From contig DASTPP010000005.1 in NCBI GenBank assembly GCA_035762175.1, forward strand, positions 1-27,955: a DNA stretch of 27,955 nt. The letters run 5' to 3'. Source of the stretch: DASTPP01 sp035762175. GTDB lineage: Bacteria > Myxococcota_A > Polyangia > Polyangiales > Polyangiaceae. Positions 5,949-13,190 of the stretch are shown in pieces. The notes below the pieces were generated by a model. The model searched no databases. It was not told where the DNA came from and saw nothing but the letters and a program-made list of their open reading frames with translations. The position numbers were made by a program, and so were the translations under genes. The stretch's first letter is position 1, and every line of letters starts with the position of its first letter.

Positions 5949-8585
5949 ATGCCGCGCCTCCGTCACCTCGCCAGGGCCTTCTTCGTCGCGACGCTCGGGG
6001 CCAGCGCAACGGCGCTCGTCTCGCCGCCCGCGCTCGCGCAACAGCCGGGGGGCGAGGCGCCAGCGCCGCCCGCGGTCGAGCCGCCGGTCTTGCAGGGCTT
6101 CGTCGAGGCGCCCTACCCGCCCGAGGCCGAGAAGGCGGGGCTCGAGGGCAACGTCACCCTGCAGCTCGACATCGACGCGGGGGGCCAGGTCACCAAGGCC
6201 ACGGTCATCGACCCGGCGGGCCACGGCTTCGACGAGGCGGCGGTCGAGGCGGCGAAGAAGTTCGTCTTCCAGCCCGCCCGGCGCAACGGCCGGCCCGTCG
6301 CCGCGCGCATCAACTACCGCTACCGCTTCAACCTGAAGGTGGCCCCGGCCCCCGCCGCGGGGCCCGACGCCCCGCCCCCCAAGCCGAAGACGCTCCTGCG
6401 GGGCGTGGTGACGATGGGCAGCTCGACCGACGCGCTCGAGGGCGCGCGCGTGCGGGTGCGCCCCCTCGCGGGCGGCGCGCCGCTCGAGGCGACGGCGGCG
6501 TCCGACGGCTCGTGGTCGCTGCCCGACCTGCCGCCCGGCAAGTACAGCGTCGAGGTCGAGGCCCCGGGCTACGAGCCCTTGCGGGTCGAAGAAGAGGTGA
6601 GCGCGGGCGAGGCGACCGAGGTCACCTACCGGCTGAACCCGGCCGGCTCGGGCTTCGAGGTGGTGGTGCGCGGGCAGCGGCCGCCGCGCGAGGTGACCAA
6701 GCGCACGCTCGAGCAGCGCGAGCTGACGCGCATCCCCGGCACGAACGGCGACGCGCTGCGCGCCATTCAGAACCTGCCCGGCGTCGCCCGGCCGCCGGGG
6801 CTCGCGGGCCTGCTCATCGTGCGCGGCTCGGCCCCCGACGAGACGCAGGTCTTCGTCGACGGCGCGCTCATCCCCATCGCGTACCACTTCGGCGGGCTCT
6901 CGAGCGTGGTGCCGAGCGAGATGCTCAGCAAGATCGACTTCTACCCGGGCAACTTCAGCTCGCAGTACGGCCGCGTGCAGGGCGGCATCGTCGACATCGG
7001 CATCCGCAGCCCCAACCCCGACGGCAAGTACCACGGCCTCGTGCAGGCCGACCTCATCGACGCGCGCATTCTGGCCGAGGGCCCCGTGCCCCTGCTCAAG
7101 GGCTGGAGCTTCATCGGCGGCGCCCGCCGCAGCTACGTCGACGCCTGGCTCGGGCCGGTGCTCGAGCAGGCCGGCACCGACGTCGCGACCGCGCCGGTCT
7201 ACTACGACTACCAGTTCTTTCTCGAGACCAAGCCCTCGGCGACCTCGACGCTGCGCCTCGGGGTCTTCGGCTCCGACGACGCGCTCAAGCTCCTGCTCAA
7301 AGACCCGTTCTTGGAAGACCCGGGGCTCGGCGGCTCGCTCGGCTTCAGCACCAGCTTCTCGCGCCTGCAGGTGCTCTACCGCAACCAGATCTCGAACGAT
7401 CTGCGCCTCTCGGCCGAGCTCGCCCTCGGCACGCAGAACGTCACCTTCGGGCTCGGCTCGCTCTTCTTCAACCTCGACTCGTACCCGGTCACCCACCGCT
7501 TCGAGGTCTCGAAGCGGCTCGCGAAGGGCGCGACGCTCAACGTCGGGCAAGACATCTTCTACATCCCCTTCGACATCGCGCTGCGGCTGCCCGCGCCGCC
7601 CCGGCCCGGCGAGCCCGACCCGGGCCCCTTCACCGGGCGGCCGCCGCTCGTGCAGCGCGAGAGCGGCGCGCTCTACCAGCCCGCCGCCTTCGCCGAGCTC
7701 GAGCTGCAGCCGCACGAGCGGGTGCGCCTCGTGCCGGGCTTCCGCGTCGACTACACCCGCGAGACCAAGGGCTGGGACGCGAGCCCCCGCTTCAACGGCC
7801 GCTACGCCGTGCGGCCCGAGTTCCCCAAGACGACGATCAAGGGCGGCCTCGGGGTCTTCCACCAGCCGCCCGAGCCCCAAGAGTCGTCGCGCGTCTTCGG
7901 CTCGCCGAAGATCAAGTCGAGCCGGGCGATGCACTACTCGTTCGGCGCCGAGCAAGAGATCACGCGCCAGGTCGAGATCTCGGTCGAGGGCTTCTACAAG
8001 CAGCTCGACAACCTCGTCTCGCGCGCGCCCGCGGCCAACAACAGCTCGTTCGAGTACGGCAACCTCGGCTCGGGCTACGTCGTCGGCGCCGAGACCCTCT
8101 TGCGCTACAAGCCCGACAAGCGCTTCTTCGGCTGGCTCGCCTACACGCTCTCGCGCTCGGCCCGGCGCGACAACCCCGACCAGCCCCTGCGGCTCTTTCA
8201 GTACGACCAGACGCACATCTTGACCGCCCTCGGCAGCTACCGCCTCGGCCGCGGCTGGGAGTTCGGCGCCCGCCTGCGCCTGGTCAGCGGCCCGCTCGAC
8301 ACGCCCTGCTCGGGCGGCCTCTTCAACAGCGCCTCGGGCTCGTACGCCTGCCTGAGCGGCGCCCCCTTCAGCCGGCGCCTGCCGCCCTTTCACCAGCTCG
8401 ACCTGCGCATCGACAAGCGCTGGGTCTTCTCGAGCGGCGCGCGCGTCGGCGTCTACCTCGACATTCTCAACGTCTACAACCGCCAGAACGTCGAGGCCGT
8501 CTCGTACAACTACAATTACTCGCAGAGCGTCAACACCACGGGCGTGCCGATCATCCCGAGCCTCGGCGCCCGCGGAGAGTTCTGA
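5949..8585 (+). CDS. TonB-dependent outer-membrane receptor with N-terminal TonB_C domain
   Basis: An 878-residue protein with a signal peptide (cleavage after ALA30). Domains: TonB C-terminal-type domain about 48-132 (YPPEAEKAGLEGNVTL, DEAAVEAAKKFVFQPA); carboxypeptidase-regulatory/PEGA-like beta-sandwich about 148-230 (DGSWSLPDLPPGKYSVEVEAPGYEP); a TonB-box-like strand FEVVVRGQ about 236-243; plug about 250-355 (NLPGVARPPG, IVRGSAPDETQVFVDG, GRVQGGIVDI); then a beta-barrel to the terminal Phe of GEF. Receptors of this class import a ligand across the outer membrane using proton-motive energy delivered by TonB. Having a TonB-like domain on the receptor itself is unusual, though annotated in deltaproteobacterial genomes. 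No cognate ligand can be inferred. The gene lies between a flippase-like gene (15 bp) and a lipoprotein gene (4 bp), in an apparent operon. Confidence 0.9.
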   Translation: MPRLRHLARAFFVATLGASATALVSPPALAQQPGGEAPAPPAVEPPVLQGFVEAPYPPEAEKAGLEGNVTLQLDIDAGGQVTKATVIDPAGHGFDEAAVEAAKKFVFQPARRNGRPVAARINYRYRFNLKVAPAPAAGPDAPPPKPKTLLRGVVTMGSSTDALEGARVRVRPLAGGAPLEATAASDGSWSLPDLPPGKYSVEVEAPGYEPLRVEEEVSAGEATEVTYRLNPAGSGFEVVVRGQRPPREVTKRTLEQRELTRIPGTNGDALRAIQNLPGVARPPGLAGLLIVRGSAPDETQVFVDGALIPIAYHFGGLSSVVPSEMLSKIDFYPGNFSSQYGRVQGGIVDIGIRSPNPDGKYHGLVQADLIDARILAEGPVPLLKGWSFIGGARRSYVDAWLGPVLEQAGTDVATAPVYYDYQFFLETKPSATSTLRLGVFGSDDALKLLLKDPFLEDPGLGGSLGFSTSFSRLQVLYRNQISNDLRLSAELALGTQNVTFGLGSLFFNLDSYPVTHRFEVSKRLAKGATLNVGQDIFYIPFDIALRLPAPPRPGEPDPGPFTGRPPLVQRESGALYQPAAFAELELQPHERVRLVPGFRVDYTRETKGWDASPRFNGRYAVRPEFPKTTIKGGLGVFHQPPEPQESSRVFGSPKIKSSRAMHYSFGAEQEITRQVEISVEGFYKQLDNLVSRAPAANNSSFEYGNLGSGYVVGAETLLRYKPDKRFFGWLAYTLSRSARRDNPDQPLRLFQYDQTHILTALGSYRLGRGWEFGARLRLVSGPLDTPCSGGLFNSASGSYACLSGAPFSRRLPPFHQLDLRIDKRWVFSSGARVGVYLDILNVYNRQNVEAVSYNYNYSQSVNTTGVPIIPSLGARGEF

Positions 8586-8589
8586 GGCC

Positions 8590-9705
8590 ATGCCGCACCC
8601 CGCCCCCCGCACGCCCCCCGCGCCCGCGCCGCCGCCCGCCCGGCCGCGCGCCCGCGCGCTCGCCGCCCTCGCGCTCGCGGCCGCCGCCGGCTGCGGCGGC
8701 GACTTCGAGCCGCCCTCGTCGCTCACCACCCTGCGCGTGCTCGCCATCAAGGTGAGCCCCCCCTACGGCAAGCCCGGCGAGCCGGTGCAGGTCGAGATGC
8801 TGCACTACGACGGGTCGCCCCGCTCGCGCGGGCCCGACGGGCGGCCGCGGCAGGTGCAGATCTTGTGGCTCGGCGGCTGCCACAACCCGCCGAGCGACCA
8901 GTACGCGGGCTGCTTCGAGGCCATCGGCCAGGCGCTCGCCGGCCTGACGCCCGAAGACGTCGCCGCGGGCGGCGCCAGCGACGTCTTCGGGCTCGGGCCC
9001 GCGTGGGGCTTTACCATCCCCGCCGAGATCGTGAGCCGCCCGCCCCCCGGCGACGGCGCGCCCGCCTACGGCCTGAGCTACGTGTTTTACGTCGCCTGCG
9101 GCGGGCGCATCGAGCAAGACCCCGGCGCCCAAGGGGGGCTACCCCTGCGCTGCGTCGACCCCGCGACGGGCGAGCCGCTCGGCCCCGACGACTTCGTCAC
9201 CGGCTACACGCCCATCTATTCGTACGGCGAGGTCTCCAACGCGCACCCGATCGCGACGGGGCTGCGCTTTCAGGGCCAGCTCGAGGCGGCCCCGCCGCTC
9301 TCCTGCGCCGACGCCGCCGACTGCCGCGCCGAGGGCCTCGGCTGCGCCCCCGACGGCCGCTGCCTGCCGAAGGTGCCGCCCTGCACCGCCGAGACCCTCA
9401 CCGACTGCCCCGAGTACGAGCTGCTCGTCGACGTCGACCCGGCGAGCGCCGAGGTCGACGAGGCGTCGCGGCTCGAGGGGGGGCAGATCTTTCAAGAGAG
9501 CATCTGGGCCAACTACTACTCGACCGACGGGCGCTTCACCCGCCAGGCGACGCTCATCAACGACGCCCAGGAGGGCTGGGTCGAGGGCCAAGAGACGACC
9601 TGGCAAGCCCCCAACGCGCCCGCCGGCGTCGTGCGCTTCTGGGCCGTCGTGCGCGACAACCGCGGCGGCGCCTCCTGGCAGATTCGCGACATCTTGGTCG
9701 AATAG
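8590..9705 (+). CDS. Cys-rich lipoprotein paired with the TonB-dependent receptor
   Basis: A 371-residue protein starting 4 bp after the receptor stop; GGAGAG inside the end of the receptor gene serves as ribosome-binding site. A long Pro/Arg-rich n-region precedes the hydrophobic stretch ALAALALAAAAGC, with the lipobox cysteine at 35. The mature part is extracytoplasmic and contains a compact cysteine cluster (SCADAADCRAEGLGCAPDG, then C..PPC...DC), seven Cys in about 45 residues, a pattern common in myxobacterial secreted proteins. The C-terminal segment (TTWQAPNAPAGVVRFWAVVRDNRGG) resembles an Ig-like beta strand end. No enzyme motif is visible. By position it is likely a surface lipoprotein working with the receptor, as SusD-like or other substrate-capturing lipoproteins do, but it shows no similarity to SusD that I can see. 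Confidence 0.8.
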   Translation: MPHPAPRTPPAPAPPPARPRARALAALALAAAAGCGGDFEPPSSLTTLRVLAIKVSPPYGKPGEPVQVEMLHYDGSPRSRGPDGRPRQVQILWLGGCHNPPSDQYAGCFEAIGQALAGLTPEDVAAGGASDVFGLGPAWGFTIPAEIVSRPPPGDGAPAYGLSYVFYVACGGRIEQDPGAQGGLPLRCVDPATGEPLGPDDFVTGYTPIYSYGEVSNAHPIATGLRFQGQLEAAPPLSCADAADCRAEGLGCAPDGRCLPKVPPCTAETLTDCPEYELLVDVDPASAEVDEASRLEGGQIFQESIWANYYSTDGRFTRQATLINDAQEGWVEGQETTWQAPNAPAGVVRFWAVVRDNRGGASWQIRDILVE

Positions 9706-9774
9706 GCGCCCCGCGCTCCGGTCGAAGCAGCGCCCGGCGCCCCGCGCTCCGGTTGAAGCAGCGCCCGGCGCCCC
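9705..9774. repeat. 31-bp tandem repeat, 2.3 copies, beginning at the stop codon
   Basis: Copies 9705-9735 and 9736-9766 differ at one base (C/T) and a third partial copy runs to 9774. The first base is the last base of the lipoprotein's TAG stop. Each unit holds GGCGCC and GCGCCC segments, so it can form small hairpins; it may also contribute to termination. Confidence 0.85.
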
Positions 9775-10239
9775 GAAGGCCCCGGGCGCGAGCGACGTGC
9801 GAACCAGGGTGGTCGATTGGGGCGCTCGCGGCGGACCCATTGCTGGGGCTCGTACGTACCCATCCCATTGATCGGCCTTGAAGCGGCTTGCTCCGATCGG
9901 GTGCGGGCTTCAGCCCTACGCCCCGAACGGCGCTCGAACGAGCGTCGTTGTCGTTCACGCCTCGCCCTACAGGTAGGCTTATTATTTGGGGTTAAAATGA
10001 GAGCTTTGACTGCTTTTCAGTGATCTGCCGAGCAGAATGGGTTATTCTTGTTAGCTTCAAAGCATGCCCTGGGGGAGACCGCGAGCAAGGCGAAGGTGGG
10101 GGCCTAGGCGACAGCGCCTTGGGCCGAATTCTTGCGAGCGCATTCGGCGAGAGGGGGCCAATTCACCGAGGCTAAAATTGGGGTCTGCTGACGGAAAAGC
10201 GCCGCGCCCGAGGGTGGCCCGAGTATACGGGGGCCCTTG
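9775..10239. other. Non-coding, partly AT-rich leader before the 10240 gene
   Basis: No credible coding region is seen in this 465-bp stretch. The part from about 9970 to 10070 is much richer in A+T than its surroundings and contains a -10-like TAAAAT (9993-9998) and a TTGACT (10006-10011), without a well-spaced partner for either. An eight-codon ORF (MRALTAFQ, 9997-10023) lies here without a convincing ribosome-binding site. Downstream, short inverted repeats follow each other (GCCGAAT/ATTCGGC at 10123-10129 and 10142-10148; CCAATT/AATTGG near 10160-10185), so a transcript from the AT-rich part would have a structured leader. I could not match it to a known riboswitch, RNase P, tmRNA or SRP RNA. 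Confidence 0.45.
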
Positions 10240-10491
10240 ATGCAAGGTGCGCGGTCGGTCGCCGACGTCTTGGCGCAGCAGATGGCCGTGTACCTTGGCC
10301 CACACACGGCGCGCGTGGCGGTCAAGACCTTCAGCCAGAAGGCGCTCGGGCGGGGGCCCGAGACGCTGACCGTCGGCGACGTGCCGGCGGTGACGCGGGC
10401 GCTGCGCCCGATGCTACGCACGCTCGTCGGGCGGGTGACGTGTGAGGTCATCATCGAGCAAATCAACCGCGATCTGGAGGTCAAGGCGTGA
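10240..10491 (+). CDS. Small hypothetical protein, first gene of a two-gene unit
   Basis: An 83-residue soluble protein starting at ATG 10240 (TTG 10237 is a weaker alternative). Sequence features: no signal peptide, predicted helical throughout, with MQGARSVADVLAQQMAVYLG, then FSQKALGRGPETLTVGDVPAVTRAL, then LVGRVTCEVIIEQINRDLEVKA. The pattern is small and compact like a regulatory or adaptor domain of three or four helices. I do not recognise the family. Its stop overlaps the next gene's GTG start (GTGA at 10488-10491), which indicates translational coupling, so the two products probably work together. G+C and codon use match the neighbourhood, which supports it being real despite its size. 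Confidence 0.65.
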   Translation: MQGARSVADVLAQQMAVYLGPHTARVAVKTFSQKALGRGPETLTVGDVPAVTRALRPMLRTLVGRVTCEVIIEQINRDLEVKA

Positions 10492-11309
10492 AGTTTCAAG
10501 CGCTCGCCTTGCTGCCGGCGGCGTGGGTCGGGGCCTTCGTGGCCGGCGCGGCGGCGGTGCCGCCGGCGATCGCGCCGACCTTCATTCGCACCGAGATCGA
10601 GGCGGCGAAGGTGATGACGCTCGTCGGGTGCGTGGCGGCGGCGCGCGCCTTCAGCCCGGGCGACTACCTGCGGCGCGCCTGGGTGGTGCTCGGCGGCTGC
10701 TGGGTCTTGCTGCTCGCGCGCGACGCGCTCTTTCTCGGGCTGCCGCGCGGGGCGCTCGTCGCGGGCGTGCCGATCGAGAACGTCATGGCCGCCCTCGCGA
10801 CGGGCGCGAACGTGCTCGGGGTGGTGAGCACCTTCATGATCGCGAAGGCGTGGCACGTCGCCGGGCTCGAGCTGCCGGGCAAGCCCGCGCAGCGCGCGGT
10901 GGCGATGGCGCTCTGGGTGGCGCTCTCGGTGGCGATCACGGGGCGCGCCGCGCTGAACGACGGGCGCCTGCTCTTCGCCGGCGAGGTCCCCGCGCTCGTC
11001 GGGCTCTCGTCGGCCGTCTGCGATCTGCTCAGCATGTGCCTCGTCGCGCCCGTGCTCTTCACCGCGCTCGCGCTGCGGGGCGGGCGGCTGCGCTGGCCCT
11101 GGGCCTTCATGACCGCGAGCCTGCTCTTCTGGCTCTTTTACGACGCCGGCCACGTGCTGGCGCAGGCGCTCGGGCTCTCGGAATTCGCCGAGCGCGTCTT
11201 GCGCGAGAGCTTCCGGGGCCTGGCGTGCCTTTATAGCTTCTCGGCCGGCGTGGCCCAGGCGCTGGCGCTGCGCGAGCCGGTCAGCCCGCGCCCGCCCCGC
11301 GCGGCGTAG
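10488..11309 (+). CDS. Polytopic membrane protein of unknown function, coupled to the 10240 gene
   Basis: A 273-residue integral membrane protein starting at GTG 10488. About seven or eight hydrophobic segments are visible: ALALLPAAWVGAFVAGAAAV, VMTLVGCVAAARAF, AWVVLGGCWVLLLARDALFLGL, VMAALATGANVLGVVSTFMIAKAW, AVAMALWVALSVAI, ALVGLSSAVCDLLSMCLVAPVLFTALAL, WAFMTASLLFWLFYDAG and GLACLYSFSAGVAQAL. The arrangement resembles 7TM sensory or transport-like membrane domains, but no kinase, cyclase or catalytic motif follows. The likely partner is the small soluble protein upstream. Its last 29 bp overlap the end of the convergent D-amino-acid oxidase gene. Function is not identifiable. Confidence 0.75.
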   Translation: MKFQALALLPAAWVGAFVAGAAAVPPAIAPTFIRTEIEAAKVMTLVGCVAAARAFSPGDYLRRAWVVLGGCWVLLLARDALFLGLPRGALVAGVPIENVMAALATGANVLGVVSTFMIAKAWHVAGLELPGKPAQRAVAMALWVALSVAITGRAALNDGRLLFAGEVPALVGLSSAVCDLLSMCLVAPVLFTALALRGGRLRWPWAFMTASLLFWLFYDAGHVLAQALGLSEFAERVLRESFRGLACLYSFSAGVAQALALREPVSPRPPRAA

Positions 11310-12291
11310 CCGGTCGAGGCGCGGGCGCGCCCGCTCGCCCGGCCCCCGCCGGCCCCCCGGCGAGGGCGACGACGTCGGCGGCGCAGCCCCACGAGAGGGT
11401 GACGCCCGAGCCGCCGTGGCCGTAGTTGTGCACGAGCAGCCGCCCGCCCGGCCTCGGCTCGGCCTCGAGCCGCACGCGCGAGCGCGCCGGGCGCAGGCCC
11501 GCGGCCGCCGAGCGGCGGGGCGCGGCGGCGAGGCGGGCGTCGAAGGCGCTCGCGCGCCGCACGATCGCGTCGGCCTCGCGCTCGTCGACCTCGCGATCGC
11601 TGCGCCCCGGCTCGACGCTGCCCCCGAGCACGCACTCGCCGCCGCGGGGGATGACGTACGTCACGCCCCCGGGCGCGTCGTCGTCGACGAAGGCGCCCCG
11701 GACGCCGGGGTCGGCCGAGCGCACGATCTGGCCCCGGACGGGGTGAAGGTCGTGATCGCCGCAGAGCTCGCGGGCGCCGAGGCCGGCGCAGTTGACGACC
11801 AGCTCGGCCCGGGCGAGCGCCTCGTCGAGCGAGGCGACGTCGCGCCCTTCGATGCGCCCGCCGAGCTCGCCGACCCGGGCCTCGAGCCAGGCCAGGTAGC
11901 GCCGCATGTCGATGACGGGCGCCTCGATCGCCCAGGCGGCCCGGGCGCCCGGCGGCAACTCGGCGGGCCCCACCAGGCGGAACGAAGGCAGCGCCTCGGC
12001 CCAGGCCGGCGGCGCCTCGCCGGGCCTGCGCAGCACGACGACCACCTCGCGTCGCTCGACGCCCGTGTCCGACCGCCCCGCGAGGGCGGCGAAGCGCTCG
12101 AGGCTCGCGAGGGCCCAGCGGGCCACGAGCTCGGGCGGCGCGGCGAGAAAAGGCAGCCAGAGCGCCCCGGCCACCGCCGAGGTCGTGCGCTCGACCCGCT
12201 CGCGCGCCCAGACGTCGACCGCGTGCCCCGCCTCGAGCAGGGCCACCGCCGAGCTCAGCCCCGAGACGCCCGCTCCGATGACGATCGCCAT
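11281..12291 (-). CDS. D-amino-acid oxidase (FAD-dependent, DAO family)
   Basis: A 336-residue flavoenzyme that would oxidise D-amino acids to 2-oxo acids, NH3 and H2O2. I prefer ATG 12291 (MAIVIGAGVSGLSS) over GTG 12300 because AGGGTGG lies at a good distance before the ATG and the FAD-binding strand starts at once. Visible motifs: dinucleotide-binding G6-x-G8-x-x-G11; VNCAGLGAREL; Tyr212 in VTYVIPRGG and Arg267 in GLRPARSRVRLE, which align with the substrate-binding Tyr228 and Arg283 of mammalian DAAO; and the full DAO signature around HNYGHGGSG (288-296) with the following GCA. Length fits the family (about 340). No signal peptide and no peroxisomal-type tail. It lies 92 bp downstream of a Crp/Fnr-type regulator on the same strand. 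Glycine oxidase is a less likely alternative, since its signature differs. Confidence 0.9.
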   Translation of the reverse strand: MAIVIGAGVSGLSSAVALLEAGHAVDVWARERVERTTSAVAGALWLPFLAAPPELVARWALASLERFAALAGRSDTGVERREVVVVLRRPGEAPPAWAEALPSFRLVGPAELPPGARAAWAIEAPVIDMRRYLAWLEARVGELGGRIEGRDVASLDEALARAELVVNCAGLGARELCGDHDLHPVRGQIVRSADPGVRGAFVDDDAPGGVTYVIPRGGECVLGGSVEPGRSDREVDEREADAIVRRASAFDARLAAAPRRSAAAGLRPARSRVRLEAEPRPGGRLLVHNYGHGGSGVTLSWGCAADVVALAGGPAGAGRAGAPAPRPATPRGAGAG

Positions 12292-12383
12292 CGGGGCCAC
12301 CCTAGCGCCTCGCCCCCCGCGCCGGGAGCACGATTCGGGCCCCTTCGGCCGCCTCGCCGGGGGGCCCCGGGCGCCGGGAGGCT

Positions 12384-13190
12384 TCAGCGCCGGCGCAGGG
12401 CGCGGGCCTGCAGCGACTCGCCCCAGAGCAAACTGCGGCGGACGACGCCCGACGAGCGCGAGGGCCCGCAGGCGACGCCCGGGCTCGGGTCGTACGCGAT
12501 CGACTCGAGCTCGGACGGCGATTCGATGAGCAGGCCGCCCGCCTCGAGCCGGGCGATGCCCCGGGCGGCCCAGTTGCCGAAGTGCTCGGTCGTGGCGGCG
12601 GCGCTCACGCCGGCGTAGGCCGCGAGGTCGGGCAAAGACGGCATCGAGGGCACGCGCGTGCTGCCGCCGGCCAGGGGGCGGCCGTAGCGCTCGGCGAGGT
12701 ACAGGGTGAGGGTGGCGAGGCGCCGCGGCGCCGCCCCCGCGTAGAGCACCTGCAGCTTCGGCTCGAACGCGGCCGGGCCCCGGGCGCTCGCGGCCTCGAG
12801 CGCGACGGCGAGCGCCGGATCGCCAGCGGCGGCGCGCGCGAGGGCCGCCGCCTCGATCACCAGCAGGTCGACGCGCTCGCTCGACACGTAGGCGTTGGCG
12901 GTGTGCACGCCCCAGCGCCGCGCGTACTCGGCGCCCGAGACGTCGGAGGGCCCGGCGAAGGCGTACACCGCCCGCCCCACGCCGCCGGACGCGCCCCGCA
13001 TCGAGACGAAGCCGCCCTGCACGAAGACGACCTGCTCGGCCCTGAGGCCCGCGCGCCAGAGGCAGATGCCCCGCGAGACCCGCCGCGAGACCGCCGCGCG
13101 CGCGAGCTCGCAGAGCGTCTCGTCGGCGGCGCCCGCCAAGAGCTCGAAGCGGCGAAGCGCCTGCACCAACAAGTCATTACGAAACGTCAT
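12384..13190 (-). CDS. Crp/Fnr-family transcriptional regulator
   Basis: A 268-residue protein starting at ATG 13190-13188. An N-terminal cyclic-nucleotide-binding-type beta-roll (about 10-130: FELLAGAADETLCELARAAVSR, CLWRAGLRAEQVVFVQGGFVSM) is followed by the dimerisation helix and a Crp-type winged helix (PSLPDLAAYAGVSAAATTEHFGNWAARGIARLEAGG). In place of the cAMP phosphate-binding 'GExALL...PRxA' segment it has SGAEYARRWGVHTANAYVSS, without the usual Arg-Ser/Thr pair, and it lacks the four-cysteine pattern of FNR. Its effector is therefore unlikely to be cAMP or an FNR-type iron-sulphur cluster. The tail beyond the HTH is about 35 residues longer than usual. By position it may regulate itself and the downstream D-amino-acid oxidase gene; no operator could be assigned. 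Confidence 0.85.
   Translation of the reverse strand: MTFRNDLLVQALRRFELLAGAADETLCELARAAVSRRVSRGICLWRAGLRAEQVVFVQGGFVSMRGASGGVGRAVYAFAGPSDVSGAEYARRWGVHTANAYVSSERVDLLVIEAAALARAAAGDPALAVALEAASARGPAAFEPKLQVLYAGAAPRRLATLTLYLAERYGRPLAGGSTRVPSMPSLPDLAAYAGVSAAATTEHFGNWAARGIARLEAGGLLIESPSELESIAYDPSPGVACGPSRSSGVVRRSLLWGESLQARALRRR

Noticed and set aside
4827..8750. A 1307-codon open frame on the minus strand opposite the flippase-like and receptor genes
   Set aside because: It is Arg/Glu/Ala/His-rich with no domain pattern and lies antisense to two genes with clear family motifs; long antisense frames are usual in high-G+C DNA.
9775..10239. tRNA, RNase P, tmRNA or known riboswitch in the leader
   Set aside because: None of the conserved cores of these RNAs was recognisable on either strand.
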